Source: Bifidobacterium boum (GTDB taxonomy: Bacteria > Actinomycetota > Actinomycetes > Actinomycetales > Bifidobacteriaceae). From it: a DNA stretch of 64,000 bases. The notes beneath the pieces are model-generated. The model did not search any database. It was not told the DNA's origin and saw nothing but the letters and a program-made list of their open reading frames with translations. The position numbers were made by a program, and so were the translations under genes. The first letter of the stretch is position 1. The number at the start of each line of letters is the position of its first letter. Where the stretch lies: NCBI RefSeq assembly GCF_000741535.1, contig NZ_JGYQ01000016.1, positions 310,001 to 374,000 of the forward strand. The letters run 5' to 3'. Positions 34,241-44,634 of this stretch are shown here, one piece after another.

Positions 34241-34802
34241 TCTGCCCGCCTGTCACCGTATCGGCGCCGGGATCGGCGGTATCGTCGGCATCATCATCGG
34301 CAGTATCGTCAGTATCGTCATCGTCATACTCGTCATACTCGTCGTCGTCAGCCCAACGGTTTTCACGTTCTTCGGGATGCTTATACGGGTCCGCTTCGCC
34401 GGCGTACTTGGCGTTTTCGCGGGTTTTCGCGAGCTCTTCGTCACGGCGGCGAGCGGTGACGAGAATATCCTCGATTTCGGTCGCTTCTCCCGGCACCTCG
34501 TCGAATTTGAATTTGAGTTCCGGCGTCAACCGCAAACCGGCCTTGTGTCCCACCAGTGTGCGCAGGCGGCCTTTCGCCTGATTCAACGCTTGTTGGGCAC
34601 GTTTGCGTTCACCCTGCTCTTTGCCGTCATGACCGAGCTGGGTCCAGTAGATGGTGGCGATTTGCAAATCATTGGTGACCCGTACATCAGTAATGGTCAC
34701 GCTGTGGAGCCGCTCGTCGTGAAGCTGGCGTTCCAACGCCGAAGCGACCACACGCTGGATAAGCGCCGCGATGCGCGCCGCCCGTGGATTCGTCCCTGCC
34801 AA
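34233..34802 (-). CDS. rbfA: 30S ribosome-binding factor A, acidic tail
   Basis: 189 residues. The KH-type fold is seen in RIAALIQRVVASALERQL, VTITDVRVTNDLQIATIYW and LRTLVGHKAGLRLTPELKF; it assists 16S rRNA 5' end maturation. The last 45 residues are almost entirely Asp/Glu/Thr (EYDEYDDDDTDDTADDDADD), an addition to the usual 120-140. It begins with TTG at 34802 behind AGGAAAGGAACACCA; no ATG fits. Confidence 0.92.
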   Translation of the reverse strand: MAGTNPRAARIAALIQRVVASALERQLHDERLHSVTITDVRVTNDLQIATIYWTQLGHDGKEQGERKRAQQALNQAKGRLRTLVGHKAGLRLTPELKFKFDEVPGEATEIEDILVTARRRDEELAKTRENAKYAGEADPYKHPEERENRWADDDEYDEYDDDDTDDTADDDADDTADPGADTVTGGQNA

Positions 34803-35067
34803 TGGTGTTCCTTTCCTGGATTGGCGCCGGCCCTTATTGCCGATGGCGCCCTATACGCTTGCTGATTCGATATTCCCACAGCCCTGCCGGGATGTGGCAT
34901 CCGCTGGCTGAAAGCGTAACAGGCTGTGGTTCGGACTCTGCTCGGATTGCGCAGCCGGTAGGCGTGCAGTCCGTTTGTGCAACAGGCCAGTGCGCCGTTG
35001 GGAGTGCACTGGCCTGTTGCGACCGGGTTACCGGATTGCCGCGGGCGGCATGGGCCGCCTGATGCGA
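34803..35067 (-). terminator. infB-rbfA intergenic region with 15-bp-stem hairpin
   Basis: GCAACAGGCCAGTGC (34979-34993) and its perfect complement (35006-35020) form a stable stem with a 12-base loop, 48 bases after the infB stop. There is no U tract on the minus strand. It may limit read-through into rbfA or protect the infB mRNA. Nothing else is seen in the gap. Confidence 0.5.
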
Positions 35068-37887
35068 CTACTTGCGTTCGATCTCACGCATCTCGAAGGT
35101 CTCGATGATGTCGCCGATCTCGATGTCGTTGAAGGTGCCGAGGTTGATACCTGCCTCGTAGCCTTCCTTGACCGACTGGACGTCGTCCTTGAAGCGGCGC
35201 AGCGAAGAAATCTCCAGATCGTTGACCGTGGCGACCCCGTTGCGCAGGATGCGGCACTTGGTGCCCCGCTTGACTTCGCCGTCCTGAACCATGACGCCGG
35301 CGATGTTGCCGAACTTGGAGGAGCGGAAGATTTCGCGGATTTCGGAGTGCGAGGTGACGACCTCCTCGTATTCGGGCTTGAGCATGCCCTTCAAGGAGGC
35401 TTCGACATCTTCGATGGCCTTGTAGATGATCGAGTAGTACTTGATCTCCACGCCTTCGCGTTCCGCCAGATCGGCGACCTGACGGTTCGGACGCACGTTG
35501 AAGCCGATGATGACGGCCTTGTCGACGCTTGCCAGGTTGACATCGTTCTGCGTGATGGCGCCGACGCCGCGGTGGATGACCTGGATGCCGACTTCCTCGG
35601 ACACGTCGATCTTCATGAGCGAATCCTCGAGCGCTTCGACAGAACCGGAGGAATCGCCCTTGATGACGATATTGAGCATATCCACTTCGGACTTGGCGAA
35701 CTGCTCCTTGAGGCTTTCGAGCGAAACCACCTTGCGGCGCTTCGCCAGCTGGGCGGCACGCTCGGTGGCCTGACGCTTCTCGGCGATCTGGCGGGCGGCG
35801 CGATCATCAGGGGCGACCAGGAACAGGTCGCCTGCGGTCGGCACGGAGGTCAGACCGAGCACCTGGACAGGCGTGGACGGGCCGGCGGCCTTCATATGGT
35901 TGCCGTTCTCGTCGAGCATGGCACGCACGCGACCGTACGACGTACCGGCCACGATCGCGTCGCCGACGTGAAGCGTGCCGGACTGCACGAGTACAGTCGC
36001 CACTGCGCCACGGCCCTTGTCCAGTCGGGCTTCGACGGTGGCGCCTCGAGCGTCCATATCCGGGTTGGCGCGCAAGTCGAGTTCAGCGTCGGCGGTGAGC
36101 AACACTGCTTCGAGCAGCTTGTCGACATTCGTGCCTTGCTTGGCGGAGATGTCGACGAACATGGTGTTGCCGCCGTACTCTTCCGGCACGAGGCCGAATT
36201 CGGTGAGCTGGCCGCGCACACGTTCCGGGTTGGCGCCTGGCTTATCGATCTTGTTGACCGCAACGACGATCGGGACATGCGCCGCCTGCGCATGGTTGAT
36301 GGCTTCAACGGTCTGGGGCATGACGCCATCATCCGCCGCGACCACAAGGATCGCGATATCGGTGAGTTCCGCACCACGGGCGCGCATAGCGGTGAAGGCC
36401 TCGTGACCAGGAGTATCAAGGAAGGTGATCTTGCGTGATTCGCCGTCAAGCTTGACCGTCACCTGGTATGCGCCGATGCGCTGCGTGATACCGCCGGCCT
36501 CACGAGCCACCACGTTGGTTTTACGGATGGTGTCAAGCAGTCGGGTCTTACCGTGATCGACGTGGCCCATAACCGTGACCACCGGCGGACGCGGCTTGAG
36601 GTTCTCATCATCCTGCAGCTCTTCGCTATCAAGATCAATGTCGAACTGCTGGAGCAGCTCCTTGTCTTCCTCCTCAGCAGAAACGATCTTGATGTTCCAG
36701 CCGATTTCCTCACCGAGAATCTGGAAGGTCGCCTCATCGAGCGACTGGGTCGCCGTGGCCATCTCGCCGAGATGGAACAGCACGGTCACCAAAGCTGCCG
36801 GATTCACATTGATCTTCTCAGCAAGGTCGGCGAGGGAAGCACCCTGACGTAGGCGCACCGTCTGACCATTGCCTGCGGGGATGCGCACACCGGCAATAAC
36901 CGGGGCTTTCATCTCCTGATATTCATGACGCTTCGCGAGACGGTTCTTACGAGCCTTCGAGGACTTGCCGCCCTGACGGCCGAACGCACCCGCGGCGCCG
37001 CCACGACCGCGACCACCTGGACGCGACGGACCGGCATTGCCGCCACCGTTCTGGAAGCCGCCGCCGAAATGATTACCGGCGCCAGCTGAACGATTGCCAC
37101 CGTTCTGGCCGGGACGATGCTGTCCCCACTGCCCCGGCTTCGCCCCGGCACGACCATTGCCGAACCCGTTACGACCGCCACGACCACGACCACCACGACC
37201 GCCTTCGACAGTCGGACGAGCCATAGGATGCGGACGAGGAATATCGCCCGGCGTGGGCACGTGCATACCCTGCTTGCGGCTGAACGGATTATTGCCCGGA
37301 CGAGGCCCCGGCGTTGCCGCATGCGGTGCGCCGGTACGGCCTTGCTGCGGGGCGCCCTGCGCATTACGCGGAGCGTGCGGGGTATTGCCCGCCCCCGGAC
37401 GCGGCGCATTGCTGCGACGGGTGTTGGTATGCTGCCCCGGACGCGGCTGCTCGCCACGCTCGGAACGCGCGTTGCGACCATCGCGACGGTCATCACGACG
37501 CTGCGGACGATCCGGCCTGCCACCCTGCTGGGAGCGCTGTGCGGCATGAGGTCCCGGATGCGGAGCCCCCGGCTTCGGCACCTGCATATGAGCGGGGCCG
37601 GGCTTCACGGAAGTCCGATGTTCGGCATGCTTAGCCTGCGATTCCTGGGAATGCTCAGTATGCTGTCCCGGACGTGGAGCCGCCTTGGCTGCGCCCTGCT
37701 TCTTCTCACTCGGCTTATTCTGCGCATCCGCTTTCGGGAAGGATGCTTTCAAACGGCGAACGACCGGCGCCTCCACCGTAGAGGATGCGGACTTGACGAA
37801 CTCCCCCATGTCCTTGAGCTTCTCAAGGACGGTTTTGCTGTCAACGCCAAGTTCCTTGGCCAGTTCATATACGCGCTGTTTTGCCAC
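35068..37887 (-). CDS. infB: Translation initiation factor IF-2
   Basis: 939 residues. It carries initiator tRNA to the small subunit. The N-terminal IF2-N fold ([20 protein letters not shown]) is followed by a disordered stretch of about 270 residues rich in Arg, Gly, Pro and Gln (residues about 60-330), as in other actinobacteria. The GTPase has G1 [15 protein letters not shown]3 [15 protein letters not shown] and G4 NKIDKP. The C-terminal domains end with the expected MREIERK. Preceded by a hairpin leader after nusA. Confidence 0.96.
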   Translation of the reverse strand: MAKQRVYELAKELGVDSKTVLEKLKDMGEFVKSASSTVEAPVVRRLKASFPKADAQNKPSEKKQGAAKAAPRPGQHTEHSQESQAKHAEHRTSVKPGPAHMQVPKPGAPHPGPHAAQRSQQGGRPDRPQRRDDRRDGRNARSERGEQPRPGQHTNTRRSNAPRPGAGNTPHAPRNAQGAPQQGRTGAPHAATPGPRPGNNPFSRKQGMHVPTPGDIPRPHPMARPTVEGGRGGRGRGGRNGFGNGRAGAKPGQWGQHRPGQNGGNRSAGAGNHFGGGFQNGGGNAGPSRPGGRGRGGAAGAFGRQGGKSSKARKNRLAKRHEYQEMKAPVIAGVRIPAGNGQTVRLRQGASLADLAEKINVNPAALVTVLFHLGEMATATQSLDEATFQILGEEIGWNIKIVSAEEEDKELLQQFDIDLDSEELQDDENLKPRPPVVTVMGHVDHGKTRLLDTIRKTNVVAREAGGITQRIGAYQVTVKLDGESRKITFLDTPGHEAFTAMRARGAELTDIAILVVAADDGVMPQTVEAINHAQAAHVPIVVAVNKIDKPGANPERVRGQLTEFGLVPEEYGGNTMFVDISAKQGTNVDKLLEAVLLTADAELDLRANPDMDARGATVEARLDKGRGAVATVLVQSGTLHVGDAIVAGTSYGRVRAMLDENGNHMKAAGPSTPVQVLGLTSVPTAGDLFLVAPDDRAARQIAEKRQATERAAQLAKRRKVVSLESLKEQFAKSEVDMLNIVIKGDSSGSVEALEDSLMKIDVSEEVGIQVIHRGVGAITQNDVNLASVDKAVIIGFNVRPNRQVADLAEREGVEIKYYSIIYKAIEDVEASLKGMLKPEYEEVVTSHSEIREIFRSSKFGNIAGVMVQDGEVKRGTKCRILRNGVATVNDLEISSLRRFKDDVQSVKEGYEAGINLGTFNDIEIGDIIETFEMREIERK

Positions 37888-37905
37888 TCAGTTTTCTCCT
37901 ATTCC

Positions 37906-37931
37906 GTGACTGCGCGCATATGCGCAGTCAC
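37906..37931. promoter_or_regulatory. Hairpin in the infB leader
   Basis: GTGACTGCGC (37906-37915) and GCGCAGTCAC (37922-37931) form a perfect 10-bp stem with a 6-base loop, 18 bases upstream of the infB start in the 192-bp nusA-infB gap. No ylxR gene is found in this gap, where many bacteria have one. Confidence 0.5.
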
Positions 37932-38079
37932 ACTTCGATGATGGCGAGCTTACCTTGTCTCATCGTGCGACCATGATCTGTTACCTCGTCTCCGTGTCAC
38001 AGCTCGGATGCAATACACCCGGGCCCGGATTGCCGCAACCCAGCATACCTGAGACGCTGGATTGCGGCGCGACTCGTGT

Positions 38080-39129
38080 CTACTCGGCTTCGCCGGACGA
38101 TGCGTCACGTTCCGCGGCCATCTTCGCCTTATGCTGTTCGGCGGATTCAATACCGATCTTCCAACCGGTCAGCTTCGCGGCGAGACGGGCATTCTGGCCT
38201 TCCTTGCCGATGGCGAGCGACAGCTGGTCGTCATGGATGAACGCGATAGCGGTCTTGTTTTTCTCGCTGATGACCTGCACGTCCGTGGCAACCGCAGGCG
38301 AAAGCGCAGCAGCGACGAACTTCGCCGGATCGGCGGACCAGTCGACGATATCGATTTTCTCGTTGCCGAGATTCTCCATCACCGCGCGCACACGCGAGCC
38401 GGCAGGGCCGATCAGCGCACCCTTGGGGTTGACACCTTCAGTATTCGCCTTGACCGCAATCTTCGTACGTGCACCCGCCTCACGGGCGATAGCCATGATG
38501 GACACCGCACCAGAAACCAGTTCCGGCACCTCACGCTCAAACAGGCGGCGGACAAGCTCCGGGTGAGAGCGGGAGACGATGATCTCCGGGCCGCGCAAGC
38601 CGCGGGACACGTTGACAACGTACACACGCAGACGCTCACCATGACGGTAGCGCTCGCCGGGCACCTGTTCACGGCGAGGCAGCAACGCTTCGACATCGCC
38701 GACCGCAATATGCACGTTCGTGGGATCTTTGGCATCCTGCTGCACCACACCGGTGATCAGTTTGCCTTTCTGCCCGGCAAAAGCGCCGAGTACTCGGTCA
38801 TCTTCAGCCTTACGGAACAGCTGGCTGATGACCTGTCGCGCAGTTGCCGCGGCCAAACGGCCGAAATCGCGCGGAGTGTCGTCGTACTCCTCCCCCAGTT
38901 GCGGCGCCGGATGCGGGTTGTCCTCAGTCGGTTCGACTGGAATCTCATCTTGAGCCCAAATCGTGAACGTGCCTGCACGCTCATCAAGCTCCACACGGAC
39001 ATGCTTCGCCGCGTGGGGTGTTTTGAGATATGCCAGCCGCAATGCTTCGGAAAGTGCATCATCCAGCGTCTCGGCGTCAATTCCCTGACCAGCTGCCAGC
39101 TGGTGAATACCTGCCAGGTCCAGTTCCAT
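38080..39129 (-). CDS. nusA: Transcription termination/antitermination factor NusA
   Basis: 349 residues. The N-terminal RNA polymerase-binding domain (residues 1-125), an S1 domain (about 128-200, with GVVQQ and NVHIAVGDVEALLPRREQ), and two KH domains (SRSHPELVRRLFEREVPEL; DDQLSLAIGKEGQNARLAA) are in order. The C-terminal acidic repeats of E. coli NusA are absent, normal for actinobacteria. First gene of the nusA-infB-rbfA-truB-ribF series; the rimP gene that often precedes it is not here, a lipoprotein gene being divergent instead. Confidence 0.95.
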   Translation of the reverse strand: MELDLAGIHQLAAGQGIDAETLDDALSEALRLAYLKTPHAAKHVRVELDERAGTFTIWAQDEIPVEPTEDNPHPAPQLGEEYDDTPRDFGRLAAATARQVISQLFRKAEDDRVLGAFAGQKGKLITGVVQQDAKDPTNVHIAVGDVEALLPRREQVPGERYRHGERLRVYVVNVSRGLRGPEIIVSRSHPELVRRLFEREVPELVSGAVSIMAIAREAGARTKIAVKANTEGVNPKGALIGPAGSRVRAVMENLGNEKIDIVDWSADPAKFVAAALSPAVATDVQVISEKNKTAIAFIHDDQLSLAIGKEGQNARLAAKLTGWKIGIESAEQHKAKMAAERDASSGEAE

Positions 39130-39177
39130 CCTGCAAGACCTCCTATGTGAAGTTATCTATACCGAGCGCTTTGCCCA

Positions 39178-39205
39178 ATTGGTCACAGTTACGTACTATT
39201 TTAAT
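39178..39205 (+). promoter_or_regulatory. Promoter of the lipoprotein gene, leaderless arrangement
   Basis: TTGGTC (39178-39183) and TTTAAT (39200-39205) are 16 bp apart, and the ATG at 39211 begins only 5 bases after the -10. The transcript would start at or next to the start codon. No ribosome site precedes the ATG. Confidence 0.5.
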
Positions 39206-39210
39206 GGATT

Positions 39211-40098
39211 ATGCAGACACGCATCACTTCTCTTCGCCACGCGCGCACCGCCATCCGTATCTTGGCTGCCTGTGTCGTCGCAGCAATGATGCTCCCCACC
39301 ATCGGCGCCTGTACATCACCGCGCATCGCCGGGCGCGCCGAATCAGAACATCAAGTCAGCGAATGCGAAATCGCGTACCGTTCCGCCACCGCCGGCGACG
39401 AACGCGCCCGTACCGCCCCATTGCTCGAACGGTATCTTGCCGCGTCATCATCGGCGCAAGCATGGCAAACCGTAGCCGCCATCTGCCCGCAACGACTGTC
39501 CGAAGGCATCATCCGCAGCGCACAAGCCCAATGGAACGCGCAAAATATCGCCGCCTCACTATCTACAACCTACACAGCCAGCACCACTGACGGCAACGCA
39601 CTACGACGGCAACGACTCGACGGTGTCACCTCACTGCCGCTTGACAACACCACCCTGCGTCATCTCGCCTTGGCCGAAGACCGAGCCGGATCAGCCATGC
39701 AACTGCTTGCCGCGAAAAACGCTCCAGGCGCCACACTCACGTTGAGCGACAATCATCATGCCGCCGGATCGCAGCTCATGACCTTAGCAGGCAACAACGG
39801 TGATTTGCGGCAGAAAGAGTATGACGTGTCGGCGCTGATCGCCAATCCGTCAACGGCAACCGATCACAACACCGGACTCACCGCAGCGAGCGCCGCCATC
39901 GTCGAAATGGACTGCACACTCGAAGAACTCGCCGCGCTCTCTGCAGCAGGCCAAGCTCCCACCACTGGTGATGCCGCAACACGCACACAGCAGATGCTCA
40001 CAGTGATTCGACTGGTTACCGGACACTGCTACCAGGCGTTCGCCAACGGATATCCGAGCGGCGACTTCGCAGTATTCGCAAGCACCAGCAAACAGTAA
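39211..40098 (+). CDS. Putative lipoprotein of unknown function
   Basis: 295 residues. A basic N terminus and hydrophobic stretch (ILAACVVAAMMLPTIGAC) end at C34, a plausible lipobox (TIGAC, weaker than LAGC). The mature part is Ala-rich and helical (for instance AQAQWNAQNIAASLSTTYTA), with few cysteines and no known domain. Divergent from nusA. The name 'DUF4439-like' helical bundle is possible but I cannot confirm it. Confidence 0.75.
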   Translation: MQTRITSLRHARTAIRILAACVVAAMMLPTIGACTSPRIAGRAESEHQVSECEIAYRSATAGDERARTAPLLERYLAASSSAQAWQTVAAICPQRLSEGIIRSAQAQWNAQNIAASLSTTYTASTTDGNALRRQRLDGVTSLPLDNTTLRHLALAEDRAGSAMQLLAAKNAPGATLTLSDNHHAAGSQLMTLAGNNGDLRQKEYDVSALIANPSTATDHNTGLTAASAAIVEMDCTLEELAALSAAGQAPTTGDAATRTQQMLTVIRLVTGHCYQAFANGYPSGDFAVFASTSKQ

Positions 40099-40204
40099 TG
40101 GTGCGGCTGCAGCGACGTCGGTGATGGTACGGCGCTATGATACCGGCCGGCTGACTGAACCGGTCGAACCGATCGAGCCGAATCAGACTGGTATGTCATC
40201 AGCG

Positions 40205-40465
40205 GAGGCCCTTGCGGGAGTTCTTCACCGATACGCCGTATGGCACGCAAACTCCCACATTGTAGCGGGAGCTCATCGGGCATATGCGGAAACGGCGGTG
40301 TTCTCCCATACACGGATTCAAGACCGATGTTCAACAGCCGCGGAATTCCAACGTTCCCGCCGGGAGATTATCTGCTATGACACGGAATCCCAACAAACTC
40401 CCGCGCGGCAAGTGGGAGAACACCATCCATCAGACGATGCTGCCATAATCTCCCATACCGCCCCA
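40205..40465. repeat. Family C palindrome cluster, second copy
   Basis: CTCCC/GGGAG inverted repeats occur near 40261 (CTCCCacattgtagcGGGAG), 40360 (TTCCCGccGGGAGA) and 40408 (CTCCCgcgcggcaagtGGGAG), with half elements at 40216, 40303 and 40450, so the spacing is about 48-52 bp. The segment 40300-40371 is homologous in inverted orientation to 13531-13604. The stretch lies between the lipoprotein gene and tRNA-Ser and carries no gene. Confidence 0.72.
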
Positions 40466-40621
40466 AATACCGCTGTATCCTGGTATTTACCCTGTTGAAT
40501 ACCCCGCGAAATACCCTGTTACAGGACCCAATGCATCTGTTGCTCACATCAGCCGGAACACTGCCAATTGCCTGGACTGCGTTCGCAAACCCCAATAATC
40601 ACAACGGTTTTCGGCTTGATA

Positions 40622-40653
40622 ACAAGAAACCCCGCGGGTGGGACCCACGGGGT
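40622..40653 (-). terminator. Intrinsic terminator of tRNA-Ser
   Basis: On the minus strand CCCCGTGGG-TCC-CACCCGCGGGG is followed by TTTCTTGTT, five bases after the tRNA 3' end. Confidence 0.85.
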
Positions 40654-40657
40654 ACTG

Positions 40658-40743
40658 CGGATGAGGCGAGATTCGAACTCGCGGAGGGGTTCGCCCTCAC
40701 ACGCTTTCGAGGCGTGCTCCTTCGACCGCTCGGACACTCATCC
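40658..40743 (-). tRNA. tRNA-Ser, anticodon CGA
   Basis: 86 bases. Acceptor arms GGATGAG (5') and CTCATCC plus discriminator G (3') pair perfectly; the anticodon stem-loop CACGC-CTCGAAA-GCGTG gives anticodon CGA, reading UCG; a long variable arm (GAGGGCGAACCCCTC) and T loop GTTCGAATC fit a class II serine tRNA. The CCA end is not encoded. Confidence 0.95.
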
Positions 40744-40846
40744 AATCGCATCCCCTACGCTTCGCGCAGAGAACAAGCAACCTCATTATTATAGGACATT
40801 TTCGTCTCATGGCATGCCGCGTGTCGTAATCGCGGGTGCCGAGGGA

Positions 40847-41746
40847 CTACTCTAGGGTCCGTTTCGCCCTGATCGCTGCGGCCCGCACGGCAAGCTGGTC
40901 GTCTTGCGGGTATTCGACGTGTTCGAGCGTCAACCCGCATGCGGCAATCGGTCCCGTAGACCCCTCACGGATCGGCTCGTCCATCTTATGGTTGAACCAG
41001 TCGAGGGTTTTCCTTCCCCGCCCCACTTGGACGCATGCGTTCACCAGCGAGCGCACCATATTGTGGGCGAAAGCATCCGCGACAATCGTGAAACAAACCA
41101 GTCCCGACTCGACGGTCGGCACCATCCACCCCGCATCATCACTCGTTGAAGGCGCCAACGCGCTCACGCCGATACGATCCCAGTGTGCGCGTTTGACTTC
41201 GCGAATCGTCGTCCCGCCCGGATTCGGCGTAGCAAAGGAACCGAAATCATGCAATCCGATAGTCATGGCGGCGGCCTGATTCATCAGATCACAGTCAAGC
41301 GTGTCAGACACAGCGAGGACAAATCCTCGCATACGTGGGTCGACAGGACGTCCGGCATCGCTGATCCGATACACGTACGTGCGATCAAGCGCTGAAAAAC
41401 GGGCGTCGAAACCTTCCGGGGCGATACTCACCGATTGGATGGCGATATCGTCGGGCAGCACATGCATCAGACGGCGGTGCAAAGCCTGCACCCCGTTGAC
41501 GTTCATATGGCCGATACAGGAATCGAGAATCTCCTGGGCGATATCAACATGGCATACTTGTCCGAGCGCGTGAACACCGGTATCCGTGCGGCCTGCGACC
41601 GTCACGCGCGGTGTGTCACCTGCAGGCAATCTCAGCAACATCGCCAGCGTGTCTTCCAGCACGCCTTGGACCGTGCGCAATCCGGGCTGTCGCGCCCAAC
41701 CATGGAAGGCGCCACCATCATAGGACAGGTCGATTCTCAGTCTCAT
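40847..41746 (-). CDS. truA: tRNA pseudouridine-38-40 synthase
   Basis: 299 residues from the ATG at 41746, chosen because MRLRIDLSYDGGAFHGWARQ is the family start. Catalytic aspartate D55 in AGRTDTGVHALGQ; the later FSALDRTYVYRI and HNMVRSLV motifs are present. It modifies the anticodon stem of many tRNAs. Commonly follows rplQ in this position, as here, though with a 600-bp gap. Confidence 0.95.
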   Translation of the reverse strand: MRLRIDLSYDGGAFHGWARQPGLRTVQGVLEDTLAMLLRLPAGDTPRVTVAGRTDTGVHALGQVCHVDIAQEILDSCIGHMNVNGVQALHRRLMHVLPDDIAIQSVSIAPEGFDARFSALDRTYVYRISDAGRPVDPRMRGFVLAVSDTLDCDLMNQAAAMTIGLHDFGSFATPNPGGTTIREVKRAHWDRIGVSALAPSTSDDAGWMVPTVESGLVCFTIVADAFAHNMVRSLVNACVQVGRGRKTLDWFNHKMDEPIREGSTGPIAACGLTLEHVEYPQDDQLAVRAAAIRAKRTLE

Positions 41747-42052
41747 TGCCTCAAGTATACGACCGAGGATTGCCAGCAGCGCGCGTTCCTCTCGATTGTG
41801 CGTATCAACGCTACCGATTGTCGACATGGCCGACGCATTCGACAAGGCGTATGGCTGGCATGGACTGTGCCTCGGTCAGTAGTCGAACGCAACGGGTGCC
41901 TTCTGCGTATCGCGGTATGCGCAGGAGGCGCCATCCACCCCGTAATCGCCCATACCGACGGCGTGCCCACCTGTTGACGTGTTTGGCCGTGTATGCAGCG
42001 TGACAATCCTCGGATTGGCGACGAGGCCGCACTTCCCTGTGCGGTCCACGGC
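41747..42052. other. Intergenic between rplQ and truA, no gene
   Basis: No supported gene; short dyads only (for instance GCACTTCCCTGTGC at 42029). The family A palindrome pair begins at its end. Confidence 0.4.
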
Positions 42053-42145
42053 GTGTGACCATCCGCTCACATCGTGGGTGGTGTACAAGCCTGAACCAGC
42101 TCGCACGGCAGGCTTGATGCCCGTTGTGTGAGGATTGGCTCACAC
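42053..42145. repeat. Family A palindrome pair, spacing exactly 73 bp
   Basis: GTGTGACCATCCGCTCACAT (42053-42072) and GTGTGAGGATTGGCTCACAC (42126-42145) repeat the core of the array at 6484-6872 and begin 73 bases apart. The interval sequence is not obviously shared with that array. Confidence 0.78.
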
Positions 42146-42260
42146 AAAACACGGGTACCGGTCGCTGCACGCGCCATCAGCGGCAACATGGGAAATCCAA
42201 TCCCCAGCGGCACGCACCATGATGTGCACCACCGAATGCCGCGCGACGCGCGCGCTCGGA

Positions 42261-42302
42261 CAATACGAAACGGGGCCGAACCCATGTGGATTCGACCCCG
42301 TT
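42261..42302 (-). terminator. Terminator of the rplQ transcript
   Basis: On the minus strand AACGGGGTCGAATCC-ACAT-GGGTTCGGCCCCGTT (42302-42269) forms a long stem with two mismatches, followed by TCGTATTG. It closes the alpha operon. Confidence 0.8.
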
Positions 42303-42352
42303 CAGTTAGTTTGTCAGCCTGCAGACGTCACACGCCATGCAGACTACACGAC

Positions 42353-43003
42353 TCACTTGGCTTCGTCAGCAGCCTTCTTGGCCTCGTCGGCAACATCGGC
42401 TTCCTCAGCCTGCTCGGCGGCCTCGGCATCGGCCGCATCTGCGGTCTTGTCGAGATCGACGGCAGCGGCATCGGCAGCAGCCATGTCGTTACCAGCCTCG
42501 TTCGCGGCGACGGCCTGGTCGACGGCATCCTTGGCGGCACCATCGGCGATAGCAGCGTCAGCGGCAGCGGCGACAGCTTCGCCGTCTTCCTTCGCTGCGG
42601 TCTTCGCGGCGGCTTCGGCTTCCTTCACGACGGCCTTCTTGGCGACCGGCTCGGTGACGAGCTCGATAATGGCCTGAGGAGCGGAATCGCCACGACGCGG
42701 AGCGATCTTGACGATACGGGTGTAGCCGCCCTCACGCTGTTCCATCTGCTCAGCGATCTCGGTGAAGAGCTTGTGCACGATGGACTTGTCGCGGATGACG
42801 CGCATCACGCGACGGCGGGAGTGCAGATCACCACGCTTGGCGAAGGTGATCAGACGCTCAGCCAGCGGGCGCAGACGCTTGGCCTTCGGCAGGGTGGTCT
42901 TGATGCTGCCGTTGCGGAACAGGCTGGTCGCCATGTTCGCGAGCATCAGGCGCTCATGTGCCGGGCTTGACGCCAGACGCGGGCCTTTCTTCGGTGTTGG
43001 CAT
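42353..43003 (-). CDS. rplQ: 50S ribosomal protein L17 with alanine/acidic tail
   Basis: 216 residues. The L17 fold (residues 1-118; [41 protein letters not shown]) is complete. The last 95 residues consist almost wholly of Ala, Asp, Glu and Lys. Longer tails occur in actinobacterial L17 but this one nearly doubles the protein. Follows rpoA by 77 bp. Confidence 0.95.
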   Translation of the reverse strand: MPTPKKGPRLASSPAHERLMLANMATSLFRNGSIKTTLPKAKRLRPLAERLITFAKRGDLHSRRRVMRVIRDKSIVHKLFTEIAEQMEQREGGYTRIVKIAPRRGDSAPQAIIELVTEPVAKKAVVKEAEAAAKTAAKEDGEAVAAAADAAIADGAAKDAVDQAVAANEAGNDMAAADAAAVDLDKTADAADAEAAEQAEEADVADEAKKAADEAK

Positions 43004-43080
43004 GTTTACTCCTTATTGTCCCCGGCCAGGTGGGCAAATGCCCGAGCATCCAGCCAAGGGCGGTTGGTCGAAGTGGGGGT

Positions 43081-44079
43081 TCACTCGTCTTCCGGCGAGA
43101 AGAACGTACCGCCTTCGAGGTTATTGGTATCAAAGCCACCGAGCGGGGACGGCTTCAGCGACAGGCCGAGGCCTTCCAGCTTCTCCTTGACCTCGTCAAT
43201 GGACTTCATACCGAAATTGCGGATGTCGAGCAGATCCTGCTCAGTGTGGGACACCAGCTCGCCGATGGTGTGGATGCCCTCACGCTTCAAGCAGTTGTAG
43301 CTGCGCTGCGTAAGGTTGAGATCCTCGATCGGGATGGACATCTCCGGGTTGGTTTCCTCGGCAACCGGTGCCGGGCCAACCTCGACGCCCTCAGCCTGAG
43401 TATTGAGTTCACGGCACAAGCCGAAAAGCTCAACCAGCGTCGAGCCAGCTGACGCCACCGCGTCACGGGGACTGATGGCGGGCTTGGTCTCCACGTCCAG
43501 AATAAGCTTGTCGAAGTCGGTGCGCTGTTCAACGCGCGTTGCCTCGACCTTGTAGCTCACCTTGAGGACCGGGGAGTAGATAGAGTCAACCGGGATACGG
43601 CCGATTTCATCATTCTCCTGCTTGTTCATCTGAGCGGGCACATAGCCACGGCCGCGTTCGACAGTGAACTCGATCTCGAGTTCGCCATCGTCTTCGAGAG
43701 TGGCGATGTGCAGATCCGGATTAGCGATGGTGACGCCGGCCGGCGGCGTGATGTCTCCCGCCGTCGCCTCGCCCTTACCGCTTTTGCGCAGATACATGAC
43801 CACGGGCTCGTCATATTCGCTGGTCAGCACGATGCCCTTGATGTTGAGCAGGATCTCGGTGACATCTTCGACGACGCCAGGCAGAGTGGTGAACTCATGC
43901 AGCGCGCCGGAAATGCGGACCGAAGTCACCGCGGCACCCGGGATAGAGCTGAGCAGCGTACGGCGCAGGGAGTTGCCGAGCGTATAGCCGAAGCCTGGCT
44001 CGAGCGGCTCGATGACGAAGCGCGAGCGCTGTGGATTGAGAGATTCCTCGGTAAGTGTCGGACGCTGTGCGATAAGCAC
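43081..44079 (-). CDS. rpoA: DNA-directed RNA polymerase subunit alpha
   Basis: 332 residues from a GTG at 44079 with AAAGGATAACCACA before it; the frame upstream is not conserved. N-terminal assembly domain ([31 protein letters not shown], read in parts) and C-terminal DNA- and activator-binding domain ([20 protein letters not shown]) are complete. Confidence 0.96.
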   Translation of the reverse strand: MLIAQRPTLTEESLNPQRSRFVIEPLEPGFGYTLGNSLRRTLLSSIPGAAVTSVRISGALHEFTTLPGVVEDVTEILLNIKGIVLTSEYDEPVVMYLRKSGKGEATAGDITPPAGVTIANPDLHIATLEDDGELEIEFTVERGRGYVPAQMNKQENDEIGRIPVDSIYSPVLKVSYKVEATRVEQRTDFDKLILDVETKPAISPRDAVASAGSTLVELFGLCRELNTQAEGVEVGPAPVAEETNPEMSIPIEDLNLTQRSYNCLKREGIHTIGELVSHTEQDLLDIRNFGMKSIDEVKEKLEGLGLSLKPSPLGGFDTNNLEGGTFFSPEDE

Positions 44080-44158
44080 TGTGGTTATCCTTTCAGCTTC
44101 TGATCGGTGGTGCACTCACCGGCCATAAGCGGGTTGGATGGGTGGATTGTAAAAGTGC

Positions 44159-44557
44159 TCAGACGCGACGACGCTTCGGAGGACGAACGCCGTTATGCGC
44201 TTGTGGGGTGACGTCGGTGATGGAACCGACCTCGAGTCCGGCGGACTGCAGGGAGCGGATAGCGGTTTCACGGCCGGAACCCGGGCCCTTGACGAACACG
44301 TCGACCTTCTTGACGCCGTGCTCCATCGCCTTGCGGGCGGCGGACTCGGCAGCCATACCAGCGGCGTACGGCGTGGACTTACGGGAGCCCTTGAAGCCGA
44401 CATCGCCACCGGAAGCCCAGGACACAACAGCCCCGGACGGATCGGTGATCGAAATAATGGTGTTATTGAAAGTGGACTTGATGTGCGCCTGCCCGACCGG
44501 CACCGACTTGCGGTCCCGGCGACGCGGCTTGCGCGCGGCTTGCTTGTTAGCTGCCAT
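44159..44557 (-). CDS. rpsK: 30S ribosomal protein S11
   Basis: 132 residues. Platform protein of the small subunit, with the family core [16 protein letters not shown] and the C-terminal [18 protein letters not shown]. It stands between rpsM and rpoA as in other bacteria. Confidence 0.97.
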   Translation of the reverse strand: MAANKQAARKPRRRDRKSVPVGQAHIKSTFNNTIISITDPSGAVVSWASGGDVGFKGSRKSTPYAAGMAAESAARKAMEHGVKKVDVFVKGPGSGRETAIRSLQSAGLEVGSITDVTPQAHNGVRPPKRRRV

Positions 44558-44634
44558 TGACCCTCGTTTCCTAGTAACGAACTTGAATGCCCGGACGATG
44601 AGTTAGTCCGACTCGTGGCCCGGGTCCCGCCACC

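Noticed and set aside
40099..40500. Small genes between the lipoprotein and tRNA-Ser
   Set aside because: Open frames of up to 125 codons exist but coincide with the family C palindromes and have no ribosome sites or motifs.
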